Part shown: positions 14,733 through 25,100 of the stretch, piece after piece
Layout: every line of letters begins with the position of its first letter
How positions within the stretch are numbered: position 1 is the stretch's first letter
DNA from: a virus
IMG/VR virus record: IMGVR_UViG_3300027719_000284
Location: 1-37,323 of that record
Length of the DNA stretch: 37,323 nucleotides
Strand: one strand, 5' to 3'
Made by a program: the position numbers and the translations under genes
The notes under the pieces: generated by a model
Told to the model about the DNA's origin: nothing
What the model saw: the letters and a program-made list of their open reading frames with translations, nothing else
The model's database searches: none

Positions 14733-16772
14733 ATGGCTGGCGAATGCAAGGTTACGGCGGGACAGGTGTTCAACGAGCTGGGCGACACGGTCACCACCAA
14801 GAAGCTGAACGACCTGGGTAAGCCCGTGGTCGAGGTGGAGGACGGGGCGATTTCGCTGGCGAAGCTGGCTCCGGGGCTGGAGTTGACGGCCGATTTCCTG
14901 GGCGAGAACAGCGTCGGGGCGAAGCAGTTGGCGACGGACGCCGTGGACGAGGACGCCATATTGGCGAAGGCGGTGAGCGACGACAAGCTGGCTGACGACG
15001 CCGTGACGGCTAGGGCTATCGAGGACGGCGCCGTGGGGACCATCGCCATCGAGGACGGGGCGGTGACCGGTGACAAGTTGGCGGCCTCGCTGAAGGCGTC
15101 GTTGCCCGCGGTGGAGCGGATCGACAAGGGCGGGGACTGGTCGGCGGCCGAGGTTTGGAGCCCCTCGCTGGCGCAGGCCTCGGCGGGGATTCCGCCGCTG
15201 GTGCAGGTCTACGCCAACACCTCCAACACGAAAGAACTGACGCTGGACGCCGCGGGGAAGCTGGCCTTAGAGGACTTCAAAAACTGCGGGTCCGAGACTA
15301 TCGCCACGTTCAAGGTGTCCGACGGGGCGACCGGGCGGTTCCAGAACGCCACGCCCGCCGACTTGACGCTGGGGGCGGGCGGGATGATGCTGAAGGTCGC
15401 GCCGGGGTGCCGGGTGGAGTTCGGGACGGAGATTCGCCACATCAAGAGCGTGGCGTCGGACAAGATGACGGTGGAGCTTTCGGCGACGGTGGTGGACGGC
15501 TCGGCGGTGACGGGGATCTTCGGCATGGCGGTGTCGGACGGGCAACTGCGGCCGGAGTCGACGCTGGGGGCGGGCACGGACGAGGCGAAACCCTCGTTGG
15601 ACGCCGCGGGCTGCGTGGGGCTGTGGCCGCACCAGGTGACGAAGGACAAGCTCTACTACGCTTTCGACGCCGACCGGGATTTGCTCGGAAAGTTCGCCAA
15701 CTCCGAGTTGGGCGGGTTCAACGGTTACGCGGCTTCCTGGAAAGCGGGGAAGGTGAACGCCTTGGCCGTGGACCTGGGGACGGAGAAGACCATCGTGACG
15801 TTCCGGCTGTTCAACTACCACGACGAGACCAGCGCGGGCAAGGCCATCAATCTCGACTACGGAATCAAGCAGTTCGTGCTTTACGGGACGAACGACCCGG
15901 ACAAGTGGGACGCTTTCGCGGACAAGGAGACCAAGACCAGCATTCCGTTGACGGGGTGGGACGCCATCGGCGGCGCGCCGAGCGCCTATGCCGCGGCCCG
16001 CTACGACGACACCAAGGAGGAGGAGGAGAACTGGCAGGAGTTCAGCGTCGCCACGCCGAAGTCATACCGTTACTACGCGGTGAAGGTCCTGAGCAACTTC
16101 AAGACCTCGACGGGGTGGTGGGGGTTCCGCCGGGCGATGTTCATGGCGGGCGACGTGATCGCGGTCAACGGGCAGTGGATGGCGGCGACGACCTCGGCGA
16201 CGGGGCAGCTCGCCACGGGCGAGGCTCCGACCGATTGCTCCGACGTGACGGAGAACGAGAACATCGTCTCCGGGAACCTGCTGCGCTACGCCGTGAACGG
16301 GATCGGGGCGACGGAGACGGCCAAGAATTGGAAGGTTTGGCACGCCGGAGCCTGGCGGATCATCGCCAGCAACCAGATCGCCGATCACGGTGTTGCTGGC
16401 GACGAGGGGAAATGGTACTACCAGGCGGACGCCGCGGGGACGTGGGTGAAATGCAGCGTCGAGGCGGATGAGCGGCTTTGTTTGGCTGAGGCGATGAAGG
16501 TGGCCAACAACCAGATGCCGAAGGCGACGATGCTGGACATCAACGGCGGCTGGGCGTCGCTGACCGGGGCGGGGACGCAGTTGAACCTGGCGGTCATTGC
16601 CTGGCCGCTCGACGCCTCCTGTTCGCTGGCGGGCGTCGAGTTCAACAGCCCGGTGTTCGAGCGGCTGTCGGACAGCGGCTACAGCGTGAAGGTCACGGAC
16701 GGGGCGGGACTCATCTTGACGAATGGGGCGACGAACGTGAAGTCCCCAAGAGTGGTGGTGGTTCATGGTTGA
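14733..16772 (+). CDS. Tail fibre with repeat stalk and discoidin-like domain
   Basis: 679-aa fibre. Residues about 33-120 form a stalk of degenerate repeats built on DGAISLAKLA, DAVTARAIEDGAV and DGAVTGDKLAAS, typical of trimeric phage fibres. Residues about 300-475 resemble an F5/8 type C (discoidin) carbohydrate-binding domain: NALAVDLGTEKTIVTFRLFN, FVLYGTNDPDKWDAFAD, WQEFSVATPKSYRYYAVKVL and TGWWGFRRAMFM, the usual succession of strands ending in an aromatic-arginine strand. The C-terminal 200 residues are another beta-rich module. This would bind surface sugar on the host. It overlaps the GNAT gene by 8 nt. Confidence 0.75.
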   Translation: MAGECKVTAGQVFNELGDTVTTKKLNDLGKPVVEVEDGAISLAKLAPGLELTADFLGENSVGAKQLATDAVDEDAILAKAVSDDKLADDAVTARAIEDGAVGTIAIEDGAVTGDKLAASLKASLPAVERIDKGGDWSAAEVWSPSLAQASAGIPPLVQVYANTSNTKELTLDAAGKLALEDFKNCGSETIATFKVSDGATGRFQNATPADLTLGAGGMMLKVAPGCRVEFGTEIRHIKSVASDKMTVELSATVVDGSAVTGIFGMAVSDGQLRPESTLGAGTDEAKPSLDAAGCVGLWPHQVTKDKLYYAFDADRDLLGKFANSELGGFNGYAASWKAGKVNALAVDLGTEKTIVTFRLFNYHDETSAGKAINLDYGIKQFVLYGTNDPDKWDAFADKETKTSIPLTGWDAIGGAPSAYAAARYDDTKEEEENWQEFSVATPKSYRYYAVKVLSNFKTSTGWWGFRRAMFMAGDVIAVNGQWMAATTSATGQLATGEAPTDCSDVTENENIVSGNLLRYAVNGIGATETAKNWKVWHAGAWRIIASNQIADHGVAGDEGKWYYQADAAGTWVKCSVEADERLCLAEAMKVANNQMPKATMLDINGGWASLTGAGTQLNLAVIAWPLDASCSLAGVEFNSPVFERLSDSGYSVKVTDGAGLILTNGATNVKSPRVVVVHG

Positions 16773-17262
16773 GCAAAAGAAACTGGAGCTGGCGCGGCTG
16801 GCGTGGTCGGAGACGACCTGGGATTTTTTGGTGAAACTGCGTTTCATCCCGGAGATCGACGGACACATGGAGCAGAGCGAGCGGGAATGGTTCGGCGTCT
16901 GGCTCGACCGGGCGTTGCGGAGCCCCAAGTCGGTGTTCTTGGCGGGCTACGCCGACGGGGAGTTTTGCGGGGTGTTCTTCGCCACGCAGCACCATCCCCA
17001 CAGCTACGAGTGCCACTTCATCTTCAGACCCGGGACGGAGTTTCGCCGCTGGTCGGTGCCGCTGGGGCGGATGGCCGTCGAGGAGTTTTGGCGGATCGCC
17101 CCGGATATCACGCACGTTTTTAGCTACACGCCGGCGGCGAACTTGACAGCGTGCCGGGCGTGTGCTCTAATAGGGTTCGAGAAGGTGGGCGTTATTCCCG
17201 GCTACGCCATCATGAAGGACGGGGTTTCGGACGTGAACATCTATTTGAATAGGAGGAAGTAG
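16765..17262 (+). CDS. GNAT-fold protein in the virion operon
   Basis: 165-aa protein with the secondary-structure order of GNAT acyltransferases: N-terminal helices, a central strand pair (SVFLAGYADGEFCGVFFATQ, about 54-73), a helix (LGRMAVEEFWRI, near 98), then THVFSYTPAANLTACRACAL and GFEKVGVIPGYAI, matching the last conserved GNAT helix/strand where an acetylated-side substrate would sit. A clear acetyl-CoA loop (Q/RxxGxG/A) is missing, so it may be non-catalytic. T7 gp13, encoded just before the T7 internal virion proteins, is also a GNAT-fold protein, and this gene has the same relative place. Its ATGGTTGA overlap with the fibre gene implies coupled translation. Confidence 0.7.
   Translation: MVEQKKLELARLAWSETTWDFLVKLRFIPEIDGHMEQSEREWFGVWLDRALRSPKSVFLAGYADGEFCGVFFATQHHPHSYECHFIFRPGTEFRRWSVPLGRMAVEEFWRIAPDITHVFSYTPAANLTACRACALIGFEKVGVIPGYAIMKDGVSDVNIYLNRRK
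17143..17171 (+). promoter_or_regulatory. Consensus promoter inside the GNAT gene
   Basis: TTGACA (17143-17148), a 17-nt spacer and TCTAAT (17166-17171) give a near-ideal sigma70-type promoter. It lies in the last 120 nt of the GNAT coding region and points at the three ejection-protein genes that begin at 17265. Transcription would start near 17178, leaving an 85-nt leader. Confidence 0.6.
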
Positions 17263-17264
17263 CC

Positions 17265-18236
17265 ATGGGGATGACCGGAGGGAGTTTTCTAGGGGACAAC
17301 GCCGGGGATTACGCGGGCTACGACACGCCCCGCGCCCCGCAGTTCAAGGACGCGGTGAACCAGGTGCGGCGGGGCATGCCGAACATGGTGGCGCTGGAGA
17401 AGGATTACGCCCCGCAGCTCAACCAGATGCAGTACGACCAGATGGCGCGGTTCGCCCCGATGTACAACGAGTTGACCAACAAGATGACCGAGGCGCAACG
17501 CGGTTCAGACCTGGGGGCGGTGCGGAGCTGGGGCGGCAAATACAAGGCGGCCATGGAGGACGCCAACCCGACGGAGACGGCGATGAAGGCCGAGTTGGGC
17601 AAGCAGATCGGCGACGACCTGAAGCTCGGCGGGGACATTGGCGGCGACCTGGGGCGGGAGATGACGCAGGGCATCCGGGCGGGGCAGTCGGCGCGGGGCA
17701 TGACACAGGGCAACGCCCCGGTGACGGCGGAGGCCCTCGGCCGCGGCAGTCTGAGCCAGAGCCTCAAGGGCCAGCGGCAGAACGACGCCTCTAGCTACAT
17801 GAACATGCCGCACTTCGACGCCTTCAACGCCGTGCTCGGCAGGAGCGCGCAGCAGCAGGTCGAGGGCTCGCAAGGGAACTTCGGGAACCGGGGCCAGGGC
17901 CTCGGCGGGATGGTGGGCAACGTGCTGGGGCAGTCGAGCAACAACTGGGCGACGAAGGCCAAGATCGGCAATGCGAACAACGCCGCCAGCAACAACCGCA
18001 ACTACCAGAACTGGGAGTTCGACAACGAGAAGACGCCGATCAGTTTGCTCAGTAAGGGGTGGGGGATGGTATCGCCTTTGGCTGGGGGATTCATGAGCGG
18101 CATGGGGAGCGGCATGGGTAGTTCGGCCTGGGGGTCGATGTCCAGCGGAGGAGGAGGAGCCGGCGGTGGCTCTGGTGGCGGGTTCACGCCCTATGTCGAT
18201 AGTTGGGGTGACACGCATATCGGGCATCCGGGCTGA
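17265..18236 (+). CDS. Putative internal virion (ejection) protein 1
   Basis: 323-aa protein with a strong ribosome site (AGGAGG, 17251-17256). The N-terminal half is helical and rich in Q, M and N (YAPQLNQMQYDQMARFAPMY, about 45-64). The C-terminal part is glycine/serine-rich with low complexity, including a tandem SGMG SGMG encoded by a 12-nt DNA repeat (18095-18118), and a possible hydrophobic segment around 266-285. It is the first of three consecutive genes of increasing size behind the GNAT gene, like T7 gp14-gp15-gp16. The role as ejection protein is inferred from order and composition. Confidence 0.6.
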   Translation: MGMTGGSFLGDNAGDYAGYDTPRAPQFKDAVNQVRRGMPNMVALEKDYAPQLNQMQYDQMARFAPMYNELTNKMTEAQRGSDLGAVRSWGGKYKAAMEDANPTETAMKAELGKQIGDDLKLGGDIGGDLGREMTQGIRAGQSARGMTQGNAPVTAEALGRGSLSQSLKGQRQNDASSYMNMPHFDAFNAVLGRSAQQQVEGSQGNFGNRGQGLGGMVGNVLGQSSNNWATKAKIGNANNAASNNRNYQNWEFDNEKTPISLLSKGWGMVSPLAGGFMSGMGSGMGSSAWGSMSSGGGGAGGGSGGGFTPYVDSWGDTHIGHPG

Positions 18237-18259
18237 TCGCTAAAAAACTGGAGGATATC

Positions 18260-19114
18260 ATGGGACTTTTAAGCAGCGTGGGAGAGAACCAGCCGGGGCA
18301 GTCGGGCGCGCTCGTCAAGGGCGACAACTGGTATAACCGCAACGTCCAGCCGGTGGCGGCGAGCGACACGGCGCAGGGCTTGTTCAAGGGGGTCGGCCGG
18401 ACGCTGCAATTGCTGGCGGCGAACCGTCCGGGGCAGTCGCAGAAGTTGCAGATGCAGTTCAATGGCGAGGATCAGGAGGCGCAGCAAAACGCCCTCGACC
18501 GGGCGTTACGGCAACAGGAGAACGCCAGCAGCCGGGACTTGAGGATGGATTTGGAAGAGTTCGGCGCGGACAGGGCGGACGCCAGGCAGAGCAACGCCAA
18601 CACCAGCGCGGACGCCCGGCAAGAGAAGGTGTTCCAGAACCAGAACCAGCAGGACGCCAATCGGCTCGCCCGTCAGGACGCAAAAGCGAAAGAGAAATTG
18701 AGGCGAGAGCTGGATAAACGCAATCTGGACTTGCAGGCGCAATTGATCGACGTGGAGACGAGGCGGGCGGGGAAACCGCTTTTTGGCCGAGTCGACGACG
18801 ACAATTATGATCTTGCGCTCGACCATTACGCCAAGCAAAGAGCTGTCCTTGACAAAGCCATGGCCGAACAGAACGCCGCGGTTGGCGTGGCGGATCGGAC
18901 GGGCAAGGCACAATTGAACGCGGAGCGGCAAAAGCTTCTACAGGCGAGGACGGCGGCGGCCAAGGCGGCGGCCAACAAGGATGAGACGCAAGCTAGGCTT
19001 TGGACGCAGGAGGCTCCGGGCGGAGCGCAGCCGCCGCAATCGGCGCAGCCAGGCGGGCAGGCTACGCCCTTCGCCAAGTGGTACGACCAGCGCAGCAAAT
19101 TTCCGGGGCAGTGA
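18260..19114 (+). CDS. Putative internal virion (ejection) protein 2, coiled coil
   Basis: 284-aa protein starting behind GGAGG (18251-18255). From about residue 65 onward it is almost entirely charged helix: repeated asparagine/aspartate/glutamine/arginine segments (QNALDRALRQQENASSRDLR; RLARQDAKAKEKLRRELDKR) with long coiled-coil potential, and a short globular break at VDDDNYDLALDHY (about 177-189). The C-terminal 45 residues are proline/glutamine-rich. Long helical proteins of this kind form the ejection conduit in T7-like phages. No sequence motif proves it. Confidence 0.6.
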   Translation: MGLLSSVGENQPGQSGALVKGDNWYNRNVQPVAASDTAQGLFKGVGRTLQLLAANRPGQSQKLQMQFNGEDQEAQQNALDRALRQQENASSRDLRMDLEEFGADRADARQSNANTSADARQEKVFQNQNQQDANRLARQDAKAKEKLRRELDKRNLDLQAQLIDVETRRAGKPLFGRVDDDNYDLALDHYAKQRAVLDKAMAEQNAAVGVADRTGKAQLNAERQKLLQARTAAAKAAANKDETQARLWTQEAPGGAQPPQSAQPGGQATPFAKWYDQRSKFPGQ

Positions 19115-19116
19115 GC

Positions 19117-22100
19117 ATGAACTACTTCAAGGTCAACGGTGAGACGCTTTACATCGACGACAGCGATGTCCCCAAGTTCAAGGCGGCGTTGCGCCAGGAT
19201 GACAAGGTCGAGTCGGTGCATCCGAAATATGATGGCGGGGGGAACCGCTACCTGGTGCCGGAGAGCGAGCTGCCGGAGTTCCACAAGACGGCCTCCACTC
19301 ATGGGGTGGAGATGTTCGACCACCTGGTGGACGCCGTGCCGAAGGAGGGGCCGGGGCTGGGCTTGCGGGCGCTCTCGACGGCGGCGGACGCCGACAACGC
19401 GGTGTTCGGGGGCTGGCGCAAGGGCGTCGAGGCGGTCGACAGCGGCATGAAGTCGGCCGGCGACTACGCCGGGGAGAAGATCCCGTACAAGGCCATGGAG
19501 TGGATGGACAGCCCGGCGGGGAAGGCGCTGGAGTCGGGGGCGTTGAACGCCATAGCCACGGCGAACCAGGGGCCGGACGTGTTCGCAGGGGGCGTCTACG
19601 GCGGGCTCCGGGAGATCGACAAGCTCGTCAAGGGCGGCCAGTCTTCCATGCCGGAATACCGGGACATCCCCGGCAACCCTGTCAGGGAATGGGCGAAGGG
19701 CGTGGAGCCGTTGGCGGCCGAGGCCGCGGCGAAGGCTCCGCAAGTGGGGCCGATCATCTCCGAGGCGGGCAAGGGCAACTACGGCGAGGCCGCGAAGAAC
19801 CTGGGGCTGGCGGCGTTGCAGAACGCCCCGACGCAGGGGGTGAACTGGGCGTTGGCTTTGGCGGGGCATCCGGCGGCGGGCTTGAACCTGTTCGCTTTGC
19901 AGGGGGCTGGCGACGAGTACAACAAGCTGGGCGCGGCCGAGGAGCGGGGGCTGATCACGCCGACGCAGCGCAGCGTCTCCGGGGTGTTGTCCGGCGTGAC
20001 GGAGAAGTACACCGAGAGTCTGGCGTTGCCGTCAATGCTCAAGGCGTTCAAGACGATGCCGGTGGATCAGGTGGCGAAGACGGTGAACCAGGCCGTTACC
20101 CGCTCCGTGGCGAACGTCGCCAGCGTGGCCGGGACGCAGGGGGCGCAGGAGGCGGCGGCGAGTTTGACCAATGACGCCATTGAGAAGGGCGTGGGGCTGG
20201 ACGTGGGGACGCTGGGGCAGTCGTTGGAGCGGGCCGGGGACGCGGCGGCCGTCGGGGCGGCCATGGGCGGCGGTATGGCTGGCGTTGGCGCGGGGCGGCA
20301 GTTCGGGCAGGATATGCAGGGCGTCGAGCAGGAGCGGCAACGGCAACTTGACGAGGCGATGCGTTTGGACGCCAGGGAAATGAACGGCGTCGTCGACAGG
20401 CAGGACGCCACGGTCCAGGATGTCCGGGAGGGGATGCCGGTGGAGCGGGCGGCGCCGGAATTAACGCCAAGGCCGCGAGAGGCGCAAGAGGAACTGCCGC
20501 CGCCGGAATACCAGAGAGAATACACCGGGCCGAACAAGAACCGGACGAAGTCTATCCGCTACGCCATGACCGGCGAGAAGCGGCTGACCGAGCCGGAGCG
20601 GGCCGCGCTCGAGAACCCCGTGGAGGGGCCAAGCCGTAGCGTCGAGCAGATCCGGGACGCCCTCGAGTTCGGAGACCGCTACGCCGAACAGGCCGGGCCG
20701 GGCGCGCCGGTTAGGGAGTTCCATCCTAGCGGCGTCCGGGCTCCCCAGGCGGGCGACAAGATGGAATGGCGGGCGACGGCCACGCAGAAGCAGCCGTACC
20801 GCGTCGAGGTGATGCAGACCAATGAGGACGGTTCGGCCCGGGTCTTCCTGCCGCCGCATAGCCGCAAGGGGCAGGTGGCGGGGCAGTACATCGACGTGCC
20901 GGCCGCGGACTTGTCGACGCCGGACAGCGTGGCGGCGGGCCGGGCGCGGCGTGAGCGTTTGGCGACGCTCGACCCGGACGTGCGGGCGAAGGTGGAGGAG
21001 GACGCCAAGGCGTTCGACCGGGAGCTCTGGAGCTCGCCGGACTTCGTGGAACACTTCGAGCGGGAGGGCAACGGCAACCCGCAAAACAAGCAGGAGGCCA
21101 TGGGGCAAAAGCACAGCTTGCGGCGCGCCAGGCGGGCCGCGGGGGAGTTGCTGGGCGTCGAAGAGGACATGGACGATCCGGTGGTTCGGGCGCATGCGCT
21201 CACGGCGTTGCGGAATTTAACGCGAAAGACGCAGGAGACGCAAGGGACGCTAGAAGAGGATGGGGTTGATTTCGATCCGGAGACGCTGGGGGAACCTGTA
21301 AGGATTCCTGATGAGTTGCGGGAACAGGTGGCTGAAAAGGCACCTGCCGTCGACATGGGGCCAAAAGCGTTGCGCAAAGAGTTGCGGAAGAAACTAAACG
21401 TGCTCCATGCGCAACTTGGCGATTACGACCCGACGCAGGCGGTTCACAAGGTGGACGGAAAGTGGATATTCAAGAGCGTCCAAGGCGTAGACACACGGAG
21501 ACGCTACGATACAATGGATGAAGCCGCAATGGCCGCCGAGGATCATCACGGGATATGGAAGACATCATACGCCAACGCGGAGAAGCTGCACACCGAAATG
21601 GGGGAGTTCTCCACGCCCCACAGTATGGCGAGGGCGAAGGAATTTTTGGCTGTTTTAGACCCGAAGACGGAACATTCCCGATTCGGTGAGCAGGTGGCTG
21701 AAAATCCGCCTGAGGACGGCTACGCCATGGAGGAGCCGTCGCCGAAGGAGTTGCCGGAGCCGCGCTACTTCCAGAAGCCCGACGGCGACCGCCGTTTACC
21801 GGACCTGCCGGGCGAAGTGCTGGAGGCCGTCGGGAAGCCGAGGAAGCCGCTGGTGCTCAAGTGGAACATCGTGGAGAAGAACAAGTTGGGGCATCCGGAG
21901 CTGCTGGGCAAGGATCAGCGCGAACGGCTATCGGAAGCCTTGTATGGCGCCACGTTGGTCATTCAGCCCGATCCACAGGCACATCCCGACTATTATATGT
22001 TGGTGAAGCGTGACGCCAGCTCGAAACAATCGCTCGTGGAAATGAGTCTGAGTAAAGAGCAATACGAAGTAGTCAACTGGCATTCCTTGTACGGGAGGAC

Positions 22101-25100
22101 GCTTCAGCAAAAAATTGACCGGGCATTGCGAAATGGCGGCATAGTAAAAGAACTGGCTCCGGGAGGACTGCCACAGGGCTCCTCCATAACCGAGGGCGCT
22201 AGCGCCCAAGGGGCAGCAGGCAGGCTTTCTGCTCTTCGGGCCAGCTCTTCTGATGAGAGTATAGCCGCGGCTCCCGAAAAAGTCAAGGGGGAAAGCGAGA
22301 GCTATGATTACGTCGAGCAGCCGGGCGAGGCCAGGCGGCCGGCGACGGGGACGGTCGCGGCTCCGGTGCGGCGTTCGGACATGGTGCGGCTGGTGCGGGA
22401 GAAGTTGCTGGCGGTGCGGACGGGGCGGATGAGAAGCGGACGCAAGGGGATCGCCTCGGTGCTGGGACGCTACTACCCGAAGGTCCATGAGACGCGGTTG
22501 AAGTGGCGCAACGACATCGAGACGCTGGCGCACGAGTTCGGGCATTATCTCCATGAGCGGTTCCTGGGGCGCAGCAAGGGCGGCGGGCTCGGCGAGGAGA
22601 AGCTGGCGGACTGGCGCAAGGAGCTTGTGCCGCTGGCCTATGACGGGGCGCCGCAAGGGAGCCTGGCCGCCGAGGGGCTGGCGGAATTCGTGCGCCGCTG
22701 GGCGACCGACGCCGAGCATGAGGGGGTGAAGGAGAAGGCCCCGAAGTTTTTCGAGGAGTTCGAGCGGCTATTGGGGACGGACAAGGAGCTCGGCGACGCC
22801 GTGCGGGAATACCGGCGGCTGTACCAGGAGTTCCGGGCGCAGGACCCGGAGGCGCTGGTGGCGGCGAGGATACACCACGGCGAGGGAAAAGGGCTGGTCA
22901 GGTTCTTCAAGAACTTCGACATGTCCACTTTCGTGCGGCGGACGGTGACGAACCTCTGGGACGAGATTTACCCGTTGCGGGCGCGGCTGGACGCCATGGA
23001 GAAGGCCAGGGCGGACTTGTTCGGCGTCGGGGAGCGGATATGGAACGCCGCTTGGGCGTTGCGGGGCGAAGCCGGGCGGGCGGAGCTGTTCCTGCGCCAC
23101 GAGGTGTTCGGCGTCGATTTCAAGCCGGTCGAGGGCGTCAAGCCGTTGGTGAAGACGCTGGAGCCGATCGAGAAGGCCGGGGACTTGAAGCGCTTCGAGA
23201 CCTACTTGGTGGCGAAGCGCGACCTGGAGTTGGCGGGGCGGGGAAAAAGCTCGACGGAGTACGCGCTGGAGTCGGCGGCGGTGGTCGAGAAGCTCGACGG
23301 CGAGAAGCCGCATTTCAAGCAGGCGGCGGACGAGGTGCACAAGTTCAACCACACCTTGCTCGACTACGTGCGGGATAGCGGGATGCTGTCCGAGGAGGAG
23401 GCCGAGCTGGTGAAGTCCATGAATGAGCAGTACGTGCCGTTCAAGACTTGGTTCGACCCGGACACGTTGCTGCCGGACAAGGGGGGCGGCAAGCGGATGG
23501 GCGGGAACATCGCCAACCAGGGCAAGGGGATCAAGGGTATCGGAGAGGAGCGTTACCGGGAGATAGAGAGCCCGCTGGAGTCGATGGTCGAGAACACTTA
23601 TTTCCTGTTGGCGTTGGCGGACAAGAACCTAGTGAACAAGAAGCTGGCGGAGCTGGCCGAGGCCGAGGGGGCGGCGGAGTGGGTGCGGAAGTTGCCGCAG
23701 CAGAAGTTCTTCTCGCCGGCGAACGTGCAGGGGAAGGAGGCGTTGCGCTTCCTGGAGGAGAACGGGGTGGACTTGCGGAACAAGTTCAGCGCCCAGGACC
23801 TGGAGCGGCTGGCGGGCGAGCTGATGCAGGTGTTCCACAAGACGGCGCTCTACCCGAAGCCGGACGAGCATATCGTGAGCGTCTGGGACGACGGCAAGCG
23901 GCAATACTACCAGCTCGACCCGGAGCTCTACCAGGCGTTGTCGGCGGTGGACAGACAGAGCGTGGGGGTGGTCGGGGCGTTGATGCGCTTCATGAATATC
24001 CCGGTGCAGTGGATCAGGTTGGGCTCGACGTTGACGCCCTCGTTCATGGTCAAGAACTTCATGCGCGACCAGCATCAGGCCTGGCTCTACTCCGACAGCT
24101 ACGTGCCAGGGGTGGATTTCGTCCGGGGACTGGGGCATTACTTCATGAAGGACGAGGTCTACAAGGACTGGGCGAAGGGCGGCGGGGCGCACAGCATGTT
24201 CGTCTCGCCCGATCTGGAGGCGTTGCGCTCGGAGTTCCTCAAGGGAGGCAAGGGCGGCGCCGCCTATTGGGCTCGGCACCCGATGATGGGGATGCAGAAG
24301 CTTGGGGAGTTCTTCGAGATGGGGACGCGTCTGGGCATCGCCGCGAAAGAGCAGGCCAAGGCCAAGGACGAGCCGGAGGATCTCCGGGACGGCAACCGCG
24401 GCCAGCTGGAGCGGGCGGCGATACCGAGCCGAGACAACACGCTGGACTTCAGCCGCGTGGGGCGTTACGGGCGGGTGGCGAACCAGTTGATCCCGTTCTG
24501 GAACGCCAACGTCCAGGACGTGAACAAATTTTACCGGACGATGAAGGAGAACCCGAAGCGGACGGCGATCCGGGCGCTGCTGACCATGACCGTGCCAGCC
24601 GTGTTGCAAGAGCTGCTCTATCACGGCGACCCCGACTATGACGACATCCCGGAGTGGCAGAAGAACCTCTTCCATATCGTCCGACTGCCGGAGTTCATGG
24701 CGGCGCCGTGGCGGAAGCTGTGGGGATTGCCTGAGGGCCAGCATGTCTACGTGAGGGCGTTCCCGAAGATATTTTTTGTCAACGCCTTGTTCGGCAACGT
24801 TCCCCGGGCGGCCTTGGCGTCGATGATGGACGAGGCGAAGAGCAAGGATGGCGACTTCCTGAAGAAGCAGGGGGCGGCGCTCGGCGGCGTGGTGAGCCAG
24901 ACCTTCGTTCCAGCTATGGCGTTGCCGTTCCTTGAGCTGTGGGCGAACCGCAGCATGTTCTTCGGGACGGAGATCAAGCCGCCGGACATCGACGGGCGCG
25001 AGGCGCAGGACCAGTACACGGCCTTCACCAGCGCGGCCGTCCGGGAGACGACGGCGATTCTCAACAAGGCGACGGGGGGGGCGGTGGACATCAGCCCGGC

